DNA of 64,000 nt from Capra hircus (lineage: Eukaryota; Chordata; Mammalia; Artiodactyla; Bovidae), in the NCBI RefSeq assembly GCF_001704415.2, contig NC_030817.1, positions 28,407,550-28,471,549 of the forward strand. Direction: 5' to 3'. Shown here in pieces: positions 12,046 through 23,805 of the stretch; positions within the stretch are counted from its first letter, which is position 1; each line of letters opens with the position of its first letter. The notes below the pieces were generated by a model. That model was not told the origin of the DNA. It searched no databases and worked only from the letters and a program-made list of their open reading frames with translations. The position numbers and the translations under genes are program-made.

Positions 12046-12106
12046 GAAAATTTTTAAATGTTAGGGCAATGGATTGGAAGTTCTTATATACAGTCATTGA
12101 GGTAAG

Positions 12107-12322
12107 AAAGTGAAAGTGTGGGTTGCTCAGTCCTGTCCAAATCCTTGCAACGCCATGGGCTGTAGTCCATCAGGTTCCTCTGTCTGTAGAATTCTCCAGG
12201 CAAGAATACTGGACTGGGTAGCCATTTCCTTCTCCAGGGGATCTTTTCCACCAAAGGATCTAAACCCAGGTCTTCTGCATTGCAGGCAGATTCTTTACCA
12301 TCTGAGCCACAAGGGAAGCCCA
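12107..12322 (-). mobile_element. Bov-tA SINE with perfect 15-bp target duplication
   Basis: Minus-strand full-length copy: plus text gttgctcagtcctgtcc at 12122 and gagccacaagggaagcc at 12304. Target duplication agtcattgaggtaag is perfect at 12092-12106 and 12323-12337. Being undecayed, it suggests a fairly recent insertion. Confidence 0.95.
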
Positions 12323-12337
12323 AGTCATTGAGGTAAG

Positions 12338-12786
12338 TTTAGGCAAAAGAAGAACATACCACTAATTTTTCAATGAGAAAGTTGTCTATCAATCTCATCC
12401 TAACAAAAGGTGATCTAAGAAGAAAAATGTTAATACATTAAAAAGGATATATGCTGAGAGAGGCAAGCATTTACCTTTCAGATCTGCATGAAGATAGTCC
12501 TTTCTGAACTGGATCACCTCATCTGACAATTCTGTTGCCAATAATGATGAAAGTGTTGTCAGAGTTTGGAAGAGGAAAACTAGTTGGACATGGAAGGTGG
12601 GTTAGTCCAACAGAGACTGAAAGCCTTGGCCTTACAACCTGTTTCCTTCAGTGCCTTTTCCAAACGCTTCATGTGTTAATTTTCATTTGGCAATAGAAGA
12701 GTCACATACTGCTCCCAATCAATCTATGTCAACGTCTTCTCTTTATTATGCTGAAAAACAGTGAAAAAGTTATTTTACTTAACACT
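12338..12786. other. Unassigned stretch between SINE and BovB
   Basis: No repeat family is recognised. On the minus strand from 12720 down, one frame reads DWEQYVTLLLPNEN, stop, HMKRLEKALKETGCKAKAF, then stops accumulate; other frames take over downstream. This could be a decayed coding fragment or chance. I cannot name a source protein. Confidence 0.4.
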
Positions 12787-12799
12787 ATAGGTTGTTGAT

Positions 12800-14295
12800 G
12801 GGACCAGTTGACATGATCTTACTTTTCTGAATGCTGAGCTTTAAGCCAACTTTTTCACTCTCCACTTTCGCTTTCATCAAGAGGCTTTTTAGTTCCTCTT
12901 CACTTTGGTGTCAACTGCATATCTGAGGTTATTGATATTTCTCCCTGCAATCTTGATTCCAGCTTGTGCTTCTTCCAGCCCAGCGTTTCTCATGATGTAC
13001 TCTGCATATAAGTTAAATAAGCAGGGTGACAATATACAGCCTTGACGTACTCCTTTCCCTATTTGGAACCAGTCTGTTGTTCCATGCCCAGTTCTAACTG
13101 TTGCTTCCTGACCTGCATATAGGTTTCTCAAGACGCAGGTCAGATGGTCTGGTATTTCCATCTCTTGAAGAATTTTCCATAGTTGATTGTGATCCACACA
13201 GTCAAAGGCTTTGGCATAGTCAATAAAGCAGAAATAGATGTTTTCCTGGAACTCTCTTGCTTTTTCGATGATCCAGCAGATGTTGGCAATTTGATCTCTG
13301 GTTCCTCCGCCTTTTCTAAAACCAGCTTAAACATCAGGAAGTTCATGGTTCAAATATTGCTGAAGCCTGGCTTATGAGTGCAATTGTGCAGTAGTTTGAG
13401 CATTCTTTGGCATTGCCTTTCTTTGGGATTGGAATGAAAACTGACCTTTTCCAGTCCTGTGGCCACTGCTGAGTTTTCCAAATTTGCTGGCATATTGAGT
13501 GCAGCACTTTCACAGCATTGTCTTTCAGGATTTGAAACAGCTCAACTGGAATTCCATCACCTCCACTAGCTTTGTTCATAGTGATGCTTTCTAAGACCCA
13601 CTTGACTTCACATTCCAGGATGTCTGGCTCTAGATGAGTGATCACACCATCATGATTATCTTGGTCGTGATGGAGAAACAGTGGAACCAGTGTCAGACTT
13701 TATTTTTTTGGGCTCTAAAATCACTGCAGATGGTGACTGCAGCCATGAAATTAAAAGATGCTTACTCCTTGGAAGGAAAGATATGATGAACCTAGATAGC
13801 TTATTAAAAAGCAGAGACATCACTTTGCCAACAAAGGTCTGTCCAGTCAAGGCTATGGTTTTTCCAGTGGTCATGTATGGATGTGAGAGTTGGACTGTGA
13901 AGAAAGCTGAGCATCAAAGAATTGATGCTTTTGAACTGTGGTGTTGGAGAAGACTCTTGAGAGTCCCTTGGACTGCAAGGAGATCCAACCAGTCCATTCT
14001 AAAGGAGATCAGTCCTGGGTGTTCTTTGGAAGGAATGATGCTGAAGCTGAAACTCCAGTACTTTGGCCACCTCATGTGAAGAGTTGACTTATTGGAAAAG
14101 ACTCTGATGCTGGAAGGGATTGGGGGCAGGAAGAGAAGGGGCTGAGAGAGGATGAGATGGCTAGATGGCATCACTGACTTGATGGACATGAGTCTGAGTG
14201 AACTCTGGGAGTTGGTGATGGACAGGGAGGCTTGGCGTGCTGCCATTCATGGGGTCTCAAAGAGTCAGACACAATTGAGTGACTGAACTGAACTA
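12800..14295 (+). mobile_element. BovB LINE with 5' inversion (twin-priming structure)
   Basis: 13669-14295 is plus-strand BovB 3' sequence, ending ttgagtgactgaactgaac. 12800-13668 is BovB in the opposite orientation, covering the RT domain (plus text gtgatccacacagtcaaagg at 13190 for the FDCVDH motif). In element coordinates the two parts are neighbours: the inverted part ends at ctggtccc(atca) and the direct part starts about 16 bases further at tggagaaacagtgg. A perfect 13-bp target duplication, ataggttgttgat, lies at 12787-12799 and 14296-14308. So this is one insertion event, with the inversion made during target-primed reverse transcription. The RT is broken by stops and indels. Confidence 0.93.
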
Positions 14296-14440
14296 ATAGG
14301 TTGTTGATTACATGAAAACATTTCCTAGATCTGAAAGCTGTTGGATATTTTGTTGCAATGATAAAGAACTTTTTAGACTCCCTGGTTTCTCAACTTGGGT
14401 AGTTATTTTGCTATGATACTATCTCATGCTTTGGGGTTGG

Positions 14441-15103
14441 GTAGACAATCATGGCATCTGGTCCCATCACTTCATGGGAAATAGATGGGGAAACAGTGGA
14501 AACAGTGTCAGACTTTATTTTTTGGGGCTCCAAAATCACTGCAGATGGTGACTGCAGCCATGAAATTAAAAGACGCTTACTCCTTGGGAGAAAAGTTATG
14601 ACCATCTTAGATGGCATATTCAAAAGCAGATACATTACTTTGCTGACTAAGGTCTGTCTAGTCAAGGCTATGGTTTTTCCTGTGGTCATGTATGGATGTG
14701 AGAGTTGGACTGTGAAGAAGGCTGAGTGCTGAAGAATTGATGTGTTTGAACTGTGGTGTTGGAGAAGACTCTTGAGAGTCCCTGGGACTGCAAGGAGATC
14801 CAACCGATCCATTCTGAAGGAGATCAGCCCTGAGATTTCTTTGGAAGGAATGATGCTGAAGCTGAAACTCCAGTACTTTGGCCACCTCATGCGAAGAGTT
14901 GACTCATTGGAAAAGACTCTGATGCTGGGAGGGATTGGGGGCAGGAGGAAAAGGGGACGACAGAGGATGAGATGGCTGGATGGCATTACCGACTCGATGG
15001 ATGTGAGTCTGAGTGAACTCTGGGAGTTGCTGATGGACAGGGAGGCCTGGTGTGGTGCGATTCATGGGGTCGCAAAGAGCTGGACACGACTGAGCCACTG
15101 AAT
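14441..15103 (+). mobile_element. BovB LINE 3' fragment
   Basis: Plus-strand copy from caatcatggcatctggtccc (14447) to the tail gacacgactgagccactgaa. Open frames of 93 (14451-14732) and 119 codons (14742-15101) carry the post-RT C-terminal region (FELWCWRRLLRVPGTARRS), separated by one nonsense change near 14730. No clear target duplication. Positions 14309-14440, between the two BovB copies, are unassigned. Confidence 0.92.
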
Positions 15104-16643
15104 TGAGATGATCTCAGGAGGACACTTTAGCTCTGAAATTCTTAAGCATTTTTAAAATGTTTCTAATCATCTTAACTGTCATTGTGATAATCAGAATTTC
15201 ATCTCTTCCCCTAGATACAGTTCAGAAGGTTATTTTTATACTTTGAAGCATCAGTGCAAAGATCTATTGTCAGAGTGTCAGTTAAAATTAAAAGCACATT
15301 ATAAAGGCCGCTGGTGTAATATTCTAAGAACTGAACTATCTCTTAACATTACTTCTAGTTATGCTTGTAATATACATTGCCCCCAAGTCCAAATCAGAAA
15401 CTGAATTGTGAGTCATATTTGAAGTAGACATCAAAATGTGGTACATAGATCAAATTTTACCCTCTAAATGTGCTACTAGTAAAATTTACCCTCTCTATTT
15501 GCTACTAGTTAACATTCAAACGGTGTGGGCTGTCCCTGGAAGTACTCTTTGTTATGCTTTTCAATTTTTGATCTTACATAGAACTAAATCTCATTAATGG
15601 TAATAACACTGCATTAAATGATACTGAAATCTAACTTTCCATCAAATTCCCATTAAAAGTGACACTTCTAGTTAGTTCTTTGTTCTTATGAAACATGCAG
15701 TTTTTATAAGGATGAGCTTAACTTGAACCATTATAACACTGCTAACATTATAATGCTGCTAATAATTATAACGGAAGCTGCTATAATCTCTTATAATTGT
15801 TATATTGTACTTAACATGCTGAACCACAGATCATAAGCTATAAAAATTAGATGGTAGGTATAGTCATTATTTTTATTATTACTTTGCTTTGGGGAGAATC
15901 TATTTTGCAATATACAAAGTTTATCTGAACATGAACGTGCAGTGGCAGTCCACTCTGCTACGAGTTTAAAATGCTATCATCTCAAGGACCTTCAGAAATA
16001 TTGTAAATTCTAGAGCACTTGAAAATATTTTATTTTTTAATACATGAAAGTAAACTTCTTATGATAGAACATTGTTTATTAGGAGGATACAAAGTAGAGC
16101 GGGAGATTTCAGGTTAAGATTTTAGTCTGACCCATAGCCTCAAACTTGGCTTGAGAAAGTGCTGGAAGCTATAAGAGGAAGACATGAAAACCAGGTTCCA
16201 CTCAGTCCTAAAATTACCATTCTTTTCATCTGCCAGAAGCTTTACTTTCTCCCTCTGCTGACTTTGGTTTTTCAGCATGAATAAGGCAGAATTTTTCTTG
16301 TTGGTAACAGAAGAACATTTTTTAACAGGATTGGTTCCACTTCTTATTTATTTTGTTTTGGGTGCCAGAAAACGAGTTAACTAGTATATTCTAGGTTTCA
16401 GGTATGAAGGTAGGTGCTGGAGGAACTTACCACCATGAGTCTTCTTTCCTATGCAACAAACCATATTCCTATCAATCTGTATTTAAACTAAAGATATAAT
16501 AGACAACTATGGTGATTCTTTAAATTACTGCAAGCAGCTGAATTTTTTTTCAAGTTTCTAATGTGCTTAAATACATAGTAACCATGGAAGTGATACAAGC
16601 TAAATATTGTATAAATAAAATAATATTAAGAAGCTATAGGGAA
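15104..16643. other. Unassigned, low-copy-looking DNA
   Basis: 1.5 kb without any repeat family I recognise and without a credible open frame. Small-scale structure: a near-duplicate pair of about 29 bases at 15454-15511, each unit ending tgctactagt, and several ataacactgct / ataatgctgct words around 15735-15800. No promoter, CpG island or exon-like stretch is evident. Confidence 0.5.
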
Positions 16644-16935
16644 TCAACTCTGAATATTCATTAGAAGGACTAACATTGAAGCAAAGTTCCAATACTTTGG
16701 ACACCTGATGTGAAGAGCCAATTCATTGGAAAAGACCCTGATTTGGGGAAAAGATTGAGGGCAGGAGGAGAAGGGGGCAACAAAGGATGAGATGGAAAGA
16801 AGGCATCGCTGGCTCAATGGATATAAGTTTGAGCAAAGTCCAGGAGATAGTGAAGGACGGGAAACTTGGCGTGCTGCAGTCCATGGGGTCACAGAGAGTC
16901 GGACATGACTTAGCAACTAAAAACAAACAACAGCA
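16644..16935 (+). mobile_element. BovB LINE 3' end fragment
   Basis: Older BovB 3' end: ctgaatattcattagaagg at 16651, aaaagaccctgatttgggg, and the tail cggacatgacttagcaacta followed by aaacaaacaac. About 290 bases of a 3-kb element. Minus-strand open frames of 90 and 78 codons here are antisense. Confidence 0.9.
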
Positions 16936-17589
16936 TGAAAAAACTATATCTACAATCATTTCAAAAAGCCAAGTAGAATTTTAATGATAAAATATAACAC
17001 TTAAATTTACTCTTGTAAATTTACTCTTTGCCTAACTTTGTAGAACAGAACTCTGAACTTTCACCTAAAGGGTAAGCCCGCCTGATATGAGATACTTTTA
17101 ATTAGATTGAGCCAGATCCACAGGGTGTCTGAAAAATAAAAATAGGAAGAATCTTCCTCAGAGCTTTTCTTCCACCACTGTCCTCCTGAATAGGCCTAGG
17201 AAAATGCCCAAATTTTCTCCTTGGGACAATAACATAAAGACGTATCTTGGTTTCATGGCCTTAACATGATTTTCAACTTTATTTTCCATTTGGTAATGAA
17301 CTGGCTTATTAGAAGTCATTCTAAGTGAAGTATAACATTGGGATTCTACGTAAAAGACATTCTGGATTTCTGAAAGGGCACCAAGAAGAATTCACTTGAA
17401 ATGATTAAAAGTAGAATTTCTATAATAAATCTACTTTGTAGATCAAGTGTGAAGATGTTTTGTTGGTTTCTGTTTCAACCATGACTTGCTGAAGTCCCTC
17501 TGAGGACTCAGGGTTATTGCTTAAGTTAGGACTTATAATACATAAACCTTCTGACAAAAGATACAAGTCATTCTCCATATCACACAGAT
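16936..17589. other. Unassigned stretch
   Basis: No recognised repeat, RNA gene or coding stretch. A local near-repeat, taaatttactcttg / taaatttactcttt, is at 17002-17030. Confidence 0.45.
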
Positions 17590-17995
17590 GATTGACTCCA
17601 ACCTTATTTAGGAATAGGGATTTTTGCAGAAGTAATTAGACAAAATGAAGTGATTCTGGATTAGGGTGGGCCCTAAATCCAATGATTCATGTCCTTGTAA
17701 CAACAAGAACAGTCTGGGTCACAGAGATTTACATGAAAAGAGGACACCATGTGAAGACTGAGGCAAAGATTGGAGACTTGCCTCCACAAACCAAAGAATG
17801 TCAACAATTGCTTGAAGAGAAAGCCCAAAAGAAAGGCTTGGAACAGATTCTGCCTCTGAGTCTCAGAGAAACGAGTCCTACTGACACCTTCATTTTCAGA
17901 TTTTAACCCTCCAGCCCTGTGAGAGAATAAGTATCTGTTGTTTTGAGCTACTCAATTTGTAGTAATTTGTTATGGCACTCCTATAAAATTAATGT
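17590..17995 (+). mobile_element. ERVL-MaLR LTR, MLT1-type
   Basis: Old endogenous LTR in plus orientation. Diagnostic words in order: tttgcagaagtaattagac (17623), ggattagggtgggccctaaatc (17659), accatgtgaagactgaggc (17745), ctgtgagagaataagtatctg (17916, polyadenylation zone) and the end tgttgttttgagctactcaatttg. The 74-codon open frame at 17682-17906 is LTR text. No internal region on either side, so probably a solo LTR. Confidence 0.8.
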
Positions 17996-18261
17996 GATTC
18001 CCAATTATTTTTATAACCAAAATTGCCCAAGCCTCATTAATATTTGGGCAAGTAAAGAGTCACACAGGTAATCATAACTCATTTAATTGAGACTTACTCA
18101 CACTTTCTGATGCAAGGTACTCAAACCTTTTAAAAAGATTTCCCCTTCCTCACAATCCAAACCTTGTATTCTGGGCACCTCCAGGGAGAGTTTCCTGTGT
18201 ATGCACAGATGTCTGCCCTCAATAAATCTTTCCATGTCTGCTGTGGATATCTCTCTTTGCC

Positions 18262-18490
18262 TGTGTGTGAATGTGTACTCAGTTGCTTCAGTTATATTTG
18301 ACTCTTTGTGACCCTGTGGACTGCAGCCCACCAGGCTCCTCTCACCATGGGATTGTCCAATTAAGAATACTGGAGTGGGTTGCCATTTCCTACTCCAGGG
18401 TATCTTCCTGACCCATGGATTAAGGCCATGTCTCTGCTTCTCCTGCATTCCAGGTAGATTCTTTATCATCTGAGCCACTGGGGAAACCCC
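18262..18490 (-). mobile_element. Bov-tA SINE, full length
   Basis: Minus-strand copy, plus text gtactcagttgcttcagtt at 18275 to gagccactggggaaacccc at 18471. The body carries a short insertion (atgtctctgcttctc). Flanks ctttgcctgt (18254) and ctctgcctgt (18489) may be a decayed target duplication. Confidence 0.9.
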
Positions 18491-19302
18491 TCTGCCTGTA
18501 CTGTCACTGAAAAACTGTAGATGCCAAATTTTCTGGGAGTCTGTGACATTGGAGGGAGGTAATCCTCTCCAACTCTTATGTGTTTCATTGAGGTAAAGGT
18601 GTTCTAAAACGTTACTGATTCAGTAGTATAACTTTTTAAATTTCTAAGTATGCCTTTCTCTCTCTCTAGAAACTAGACAAGGGGTTATGAAGGAAACAGG
18701 AAAAGTTCAAATAATATACATCAGACTGAACCTATGATTGCCTTCTTCATCATTTAAGGAATTGAATCTGGTCAGCCCATCATTCACTCTTGGGATGAGT
18801 TCTCTTTAGGTTTTTCATCTCCTATCAACTGGATCTTGGTCAGTCCACGTGCCAGATCAAGTATATCCAAATTTTAAATGTGAATGAATGAGATGAAATC
18901 TTCCCTGAATGTTTGGGTGATTCTAGAGTAAATTTAATGTTTCCTTTCCTTAACATAAAATGTTTAGAATTCTCTACTATTTTCCATGTTTTCTCCCTCC
19001 CCATGAGATTTTATACAGTTCCTGATATAATATTGTGGCAGGTTTCTTTTTTTAACCTGCCCTGTTTTCTTGGGGCTGGTGGTGGATGGGAAGTGGAGTG
19101 AAGAGAGAAAAAAAAATAGGTCAACTCTTTTTTAAAAGGTCACAGTCATTATTATAAAAGTAAATATTACCTCAGCTCCAAGCTCTGTTGCTGCCACTCA
19201 CTCACATCAGCTGCCCCTCTGCTCCTCCACAGCAAACTGTTATTTGAGAGCTACTGTTATTGCCCAGGGAATATTAATAGTTGGTCTTGCTGAATTGTTC
19301 TC
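18491..19302. other. Unassigned stretch with a short perfect hairpin
   Basis: No recognised repeat. At 19037-19061 an 8-bp perfect inverted repeat (ggcaggtt ... aacctgcc) encloses a 9-base T-rich loop. A pyrimidine tract with ctctctctctag occurs at 18656-18669, resembling a splice acceptor, but no coding frame follows it. Confidence 0.4.
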
Positions 19303-19505
19303 TTACTGGAGGCTCAGATGGTAAAGAGTCTGCCTGCAATGTGGAAGACCTGAGTTCAATCCCTGGGTCAGGAAGATCCCCTGAAGAAGGAAATGGCAAC
19401 ACACTCCAGTATTCTTGCCTGAAAAATACCATGGATGGATGAACCTGGTGGGCTACAGTCCGTAGGGTCAAACAGAGTTGGGCAAGACTGAATGACTTCA
19501 CTTCA
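19303..19505 (+). mobile_element. Bov-tA SINE
   Basis: Plus copy, head partly eroded (ttactggaggctcagatgg), body ggaaatggcaacacactcca, tail gggcaagactgaatgacttc. The antisense 80-codon frame here is a shadow. Confidence 0.9.
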
Positions 19506-21450
19506 ACCTTCAACACGTAGTACTAGACACGATGGAAAAGATGCTGAAGAGATCACAGTTCTATACTAATCATTACTTTATAATTTTAACAACTCCTTTT
19601 CAGCATATAGCAGCTGAGGAAAATGGCCTATATGTGGTTGTGGTAGGTAACTCAGATAGGTCTGAAAATATAAATGTACACAAGAGAAAGTGCTAAGGCT
19701 TTGATCCTTCTTTCAGTTTCTACTGTGTTTGATTCTGATCTTTTCTCTTTTTAACTCCAACCTCTAGACTCTGTGTAATAATGACCCCATGTGTACTATG
19801 CAGTCCCCTCTAGGATACAAGTTTCTGTATACCCACAGCATTGAGACTGGATATGGTAAGAGACAGACATGAATTTCAGTTTATTTTCGTAAGTGCCAAT
19901 TACCATTCTGTGTCTTCTATTTTTGCAAGTTCCAGGTTGTCCTTGCTCTCATTCAACATCCAGTTTTTCCACTGCCCCTCTGGCTAACTATTGAGACTTG
20001 AAGCTCACCATTAAACACAGAAACAATAGGCTGCTTCAACCACTCACACAGTTTTATGATGTCCAATCCCTAAAATAATCATTCTATATCACCTGAAGCA
20101 GTTCTGTTTTTATGATGTAACCCTGACTGATGATATATTCTCTAATTAGGTAAATTTAAATATGCTTTAATTTCTAAAATAAGGGTATGTCCTTGATTTA
20201 TTTTTATTCTAATTGTTTTCATGAGAATCAGCAAAGAATTCTCATATGAAAAAAATTTGAATAGTTATATAGCGTACAGATGAAAGCTGTACGTGGGAGG
20301 GAGAGAAACATGTATATATTTTTACATACTAATTAATATATTGTCAGTGAGTTGTACTTTACCTAGGAATAAAATAATTATTAATTTAATGGAAGTTTTA
20401 AAGGTTCAAATTAATTTTAAGACTTCCAAACAAGTGCCCTGAGCAATTTACTTGACACATGCAAATAATATTGAAAACAATTATGGAAGATAATGAAATG
20501 CTGTAGAGCTGTCTGGAAATGTAAAATATTATTCAATTAAAATACTTTTTTATTTTATATCAAATTTGACTTTGCAAACTAATTGCACTCAGGTTTTGAT
20601 TTCTGACAATAAAAGACAGCCAGTCTTCCTGAATTTTCCTTCCAAGACTTTCTGGAAAATAATCAAAATCCAATTTGTCTGATCTCTCTTCTGTCCTGAA
20701 TGGAAGAAATGAAAAATCTTTGTAAATGCTTAGAGTCAGAATGAGCACATATTGAAGGCCCTCTTTGCATGGCATATGATTTATAATACATAATGTTTGT
20801 TGAATAAATAAATGGATGGGTGAACCAATCAATAAGTGAGAACATGGTCTGCACATATTGATCCCTTCTTACACTGCAGAAGAAGGGAAAGCACTGAACT
20901 TCTGATGAATTCCTACCTCATTTCTAGGTGGAAACTTCATAGACTCGCTGTAGTTAACCTGGTCATAGGGTAAAACTAGAGACAACTATGCCAAGTGTTA
21001 CTCCACTCAACAAAATAGGCCATAAGACTAAGAGAAGTTGATAAAAACAATATTTCATTTTCTTTGCTTTCTCCTTTATGTAATGAATTACGCCTACTAA
21101 GATTCATCAGTGGCTTTTGTCTAATAATATAAAATATTGAGATGAGAGGCAAGACTACGTACATTTGATGATCTGGAGAATTTCATGAGTGTGAGCTAAA
21201 GGTAGTTTAGAGTCAGATGACTTTTGAATGAAAAGATAAAGGTCCTCCAAAGTGCCAGTTCCTCTGATTCTAACTACCTGGATTTTTCTTAGCGTGAGGG
21301 AGTCAGAATCATAAAAGAATTTAGTCACACCTTAATTAAACATGTAGGTAGATCTGATTCTGGCCAATTGTGTTAGAAGCTAAAAAGCGGAAATGAAAGT
21401 GTGCTCTCATTAAAGGAGTAAAATTTAAGACAAGATAAAGATAGATAAAG
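19506..21450. other. Unassigned, low-copy-looking DNA
   Basis: 1.9 kb with no repeat I can name and no credible gene. Two overlapping minus-strand frames at 20560-20856 (98 and 63 codons) have neither family resemblance nor splice or promoter context. AT-rich throughout. Confidence 0.45.
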
Positions 21451-21718
21451 GAGATCTAACCAGTCAATCCTAGAGGAAATCAAACCTGAATATTAATTGG
21501 AAAGTCTGAGGCTGAAGTTTCAATACTCTGACTACCTGATGTGAAGAGCCAACTCACTAGAAAAGCCCAGAGCAAAAGGAGAAGGGGGATGAATATGCTT
21601 AGATAGCATCACTGACTTAATAGACATGAATTTGAGCAAACTCTGGGAGTTATTGAAAGGCAAGGAAGCCTGGCATGCTGCAGTTCATGGAGTCACAAAG
21701 AAATGGACACAACAATGA
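21451..21718 (+). mobile_element. BovB LINE 3' end fragment (older copy)
   Basis: gagatctaaccagtcaatcc at 21451 through catggagtcacaaag near 21685 and the tail ggacacaacaatgaag. It carries a deletion in the middle (the word for the GGRRRRGRQ region is short). The next BovB copy begins immediately, in the same orientation. Confidence 0.88.
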
Positions 21719-21719
21719 A

Positions 21720-22432
21720 GAGAGAGGAGAGTGAAAAAGCTGACTTTGAACTCAACATTCAAAAAATGAAGACCATGGCATCTGGTCCCATCACTTCATG
21801 CAAATGGGTATGGAAACAATGGAAACAGTGACAGATTTTATTTTCTTGGGCTCCAAAATCACTGCAGATGGTGACTGCAGCCATGAAATTAAGACTCTTG
21901 CTTCTTGGAAGAAAAGTTATGGCAAACTTGGACAGCATATTAAAAGGCAGAGACATTACTTTACTGACAAAGGTCCATCTAGTCAAAGCTATGTTTTTTC
22001 CAGTAGTCATGTATGGATGTGAGAGTTGGACCATAAAGAAGGCTGAGCACCAAAGAGTTGATGCTTTTGAATTGTAGTGTTGGAGAAGATTCTTGAGGGT
22101 CCCTTGGACTCAAGGAGATCAAACCAGTCCATCCTAAAGGAATCATTCTTGAATATTCATTAGAAGGACTGATGTTGAAGCTGAAGCTTCAAATCTTTGG
22201 CTACCTGACACAAAGAACTGACTCATTAGAAAAGACCCTGATGCTGGGGAAGATTGAGGGCAGGAGGAGAATGGAACGACCAAGGACGAGATGGTTGGAT
22301 GGCCTCGCTGACTCAATGGACATGAATTTGAGCAAGCTCCAGGAGATGGTGAAGGACAGGGAAGCCTGATGTGCTGCAGTCCATGGGGTTGCAAATTCAG
22401 TCATGACAGGGTGACTGAGCAACAATAATAGT
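21720..22432 (+). mobile_element. BovB LINE 3' fragment, adjoining the previous one
   Basis: Starts at gagaggagagtgaaaaagc (the KVKEESEK region) and ends with gacagggtgactgagcaacaa. Frames of 74 and 69 codons overlap at 21798-22077 because of a frameshift near 21890. The tail-like word gaaacagcaacaacaaag after 22436 may be the original end of the first copy, so the second may have landed in the first one's tail. Confidence 0.9.
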
Positions 22433-23384
22433 GACGAAACAGCAACAACAAAGAATCTTTACTTTAAATTCATGCTCTTGTTGTGATACCATGATGGTTG
22501 TGATGGATGATGAGTAGTGAAATTAACTTGCAGTGTACACATAATCCAAGAATTTTTCATAATGATATAACATTTAAAGACTGTTCTTAAGGACTGAATG
22601 GTACTTCAGTTACTTTATTGTCACTGAAGACTGAAACTCCAATCAGCTTTTCAAATAAAAATGACTAGATGAAAAAACCCCAAAGTTTATCTTAATGACT
22701 TAGTGTTGTTAAAAACATTTTTATTTGTATCTTGATGTTTTGTATTCCCTTAGGAAGAAATAAAATCAAAATTATTGAAACTGAATAGTCATCAGGATCA
22801 CGTTTATAGCCCATTAATATTAAGCAGCCAAATGCCCTCTTTCACCTGTTATACTGAATGCATTTTGTGCTGAGTGATAGATATGATGAATTATCCTTTG
22901 TTTCAGTCCTTTATAGGGGCAAAGAAGTTAACTGTATAATGGAAAAACTCTTCAGAGCAAAAGGTTATGTTTTTCACTCAAAGGTCATACCATTTAGTGT
23001 AATTGATTTAAAATATCAGGCAATGGGCAGAGAAAGGGAATAACTGAGAAAAGCAGAGAGAAGTCTTCATATATAGGGAAGCTAGATCATTAGCGTATGA
23101 GTCCTTGTTTTAGGAGGGTGGAAAGAATAAAGACAAGATAGTTAAGATGCCCTAGGTCATGTTATTTGGTGTTTAGAATTCCATGATATAGCTATTCAAA
23201 TTAATTCTGTGGTCCCTTCATCCCAAGGTGAGAACTGGATTCCTGAAAAAAAATTTGTGGGAGACTTAGACTTTGTGGTTAAGAAATTTAAGACCTTATT
23301 TAACAAGCATGATTAAAATAAGCCAAATTAATTGTAGCAGTTTTAAAATGCAGCACCCAATTCATTGAGAGGTGGGGGTGTATA
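22433..23384. other. Unassigned stretch
   Basis: AT-rich DNA without a recognised repeat or gene. The 61-codon plus frame at 22858-23043 has no recognisable features. Confidence 0.45.
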
Positions 23385-23805
23385 TTTCCCCTCTCTCCTT
23401 GAATTTGGGAGAACTTGTGACTACTACTAGAGAAATGATGGTAAGTGACTTTTTAATCTAGATCACAAAAAGAACTGAGACTATTGTTTTGCTCACTGGA
23501 GCACTTGTACAAGAGCCCTGAAGTTGTCATGCTGTGAGAAGCTTGTGCAAAATCACAGGGACTAGCTCCGAGACACAGTGAGAGTGGCCCTGCAGGAGCC
23601 AGGCCCTCCAGCCTCCTTGTCTTCCAGCTCCAGCCACTATCCAAGTGCAGCCTCAAGACAGACACCAAGATAGAACTTGCTGTCATGCTCTTTGGGAATT
23701 TCTGATCAACAGAAATTATGAGACATAACGTAATGATCCCTGTATTAAGCCATTAAGCTTTGAGCTAATTTTCTGTGGGACAACAGAGAATCAGAATATA
23801 ATTTG
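23385..23805 (+). mobile_element. ERVL-MaLR-type LTR
   Basis: LTR-type text in plus orientation: catgctgtgagaagcttgtgc (23530), a GC-richer middle around 23590-23660, then the 3' zone ttaagccattaagctttgagctaatttt and the end gggacaacagagaatcag. The sequence after 23805 resembles MaLR internal DNA, supporting a 5' LTR. The subfamily is not determined. Confidence 0.65.

Noticed and set aside
14411..14986. 191-codon minus-strand open frame
   Set aside because: Antisense to the plus-strand BovB at 14441-15103; the same antisense peptide appears opposite many other BovB copies here.
18656..18700. Splice-acceptor-like ctctctctctag followed by a short open stretch
   Set aside because: No reading frame of note and no donor partner; polypyrimidine tracts are common by chance.
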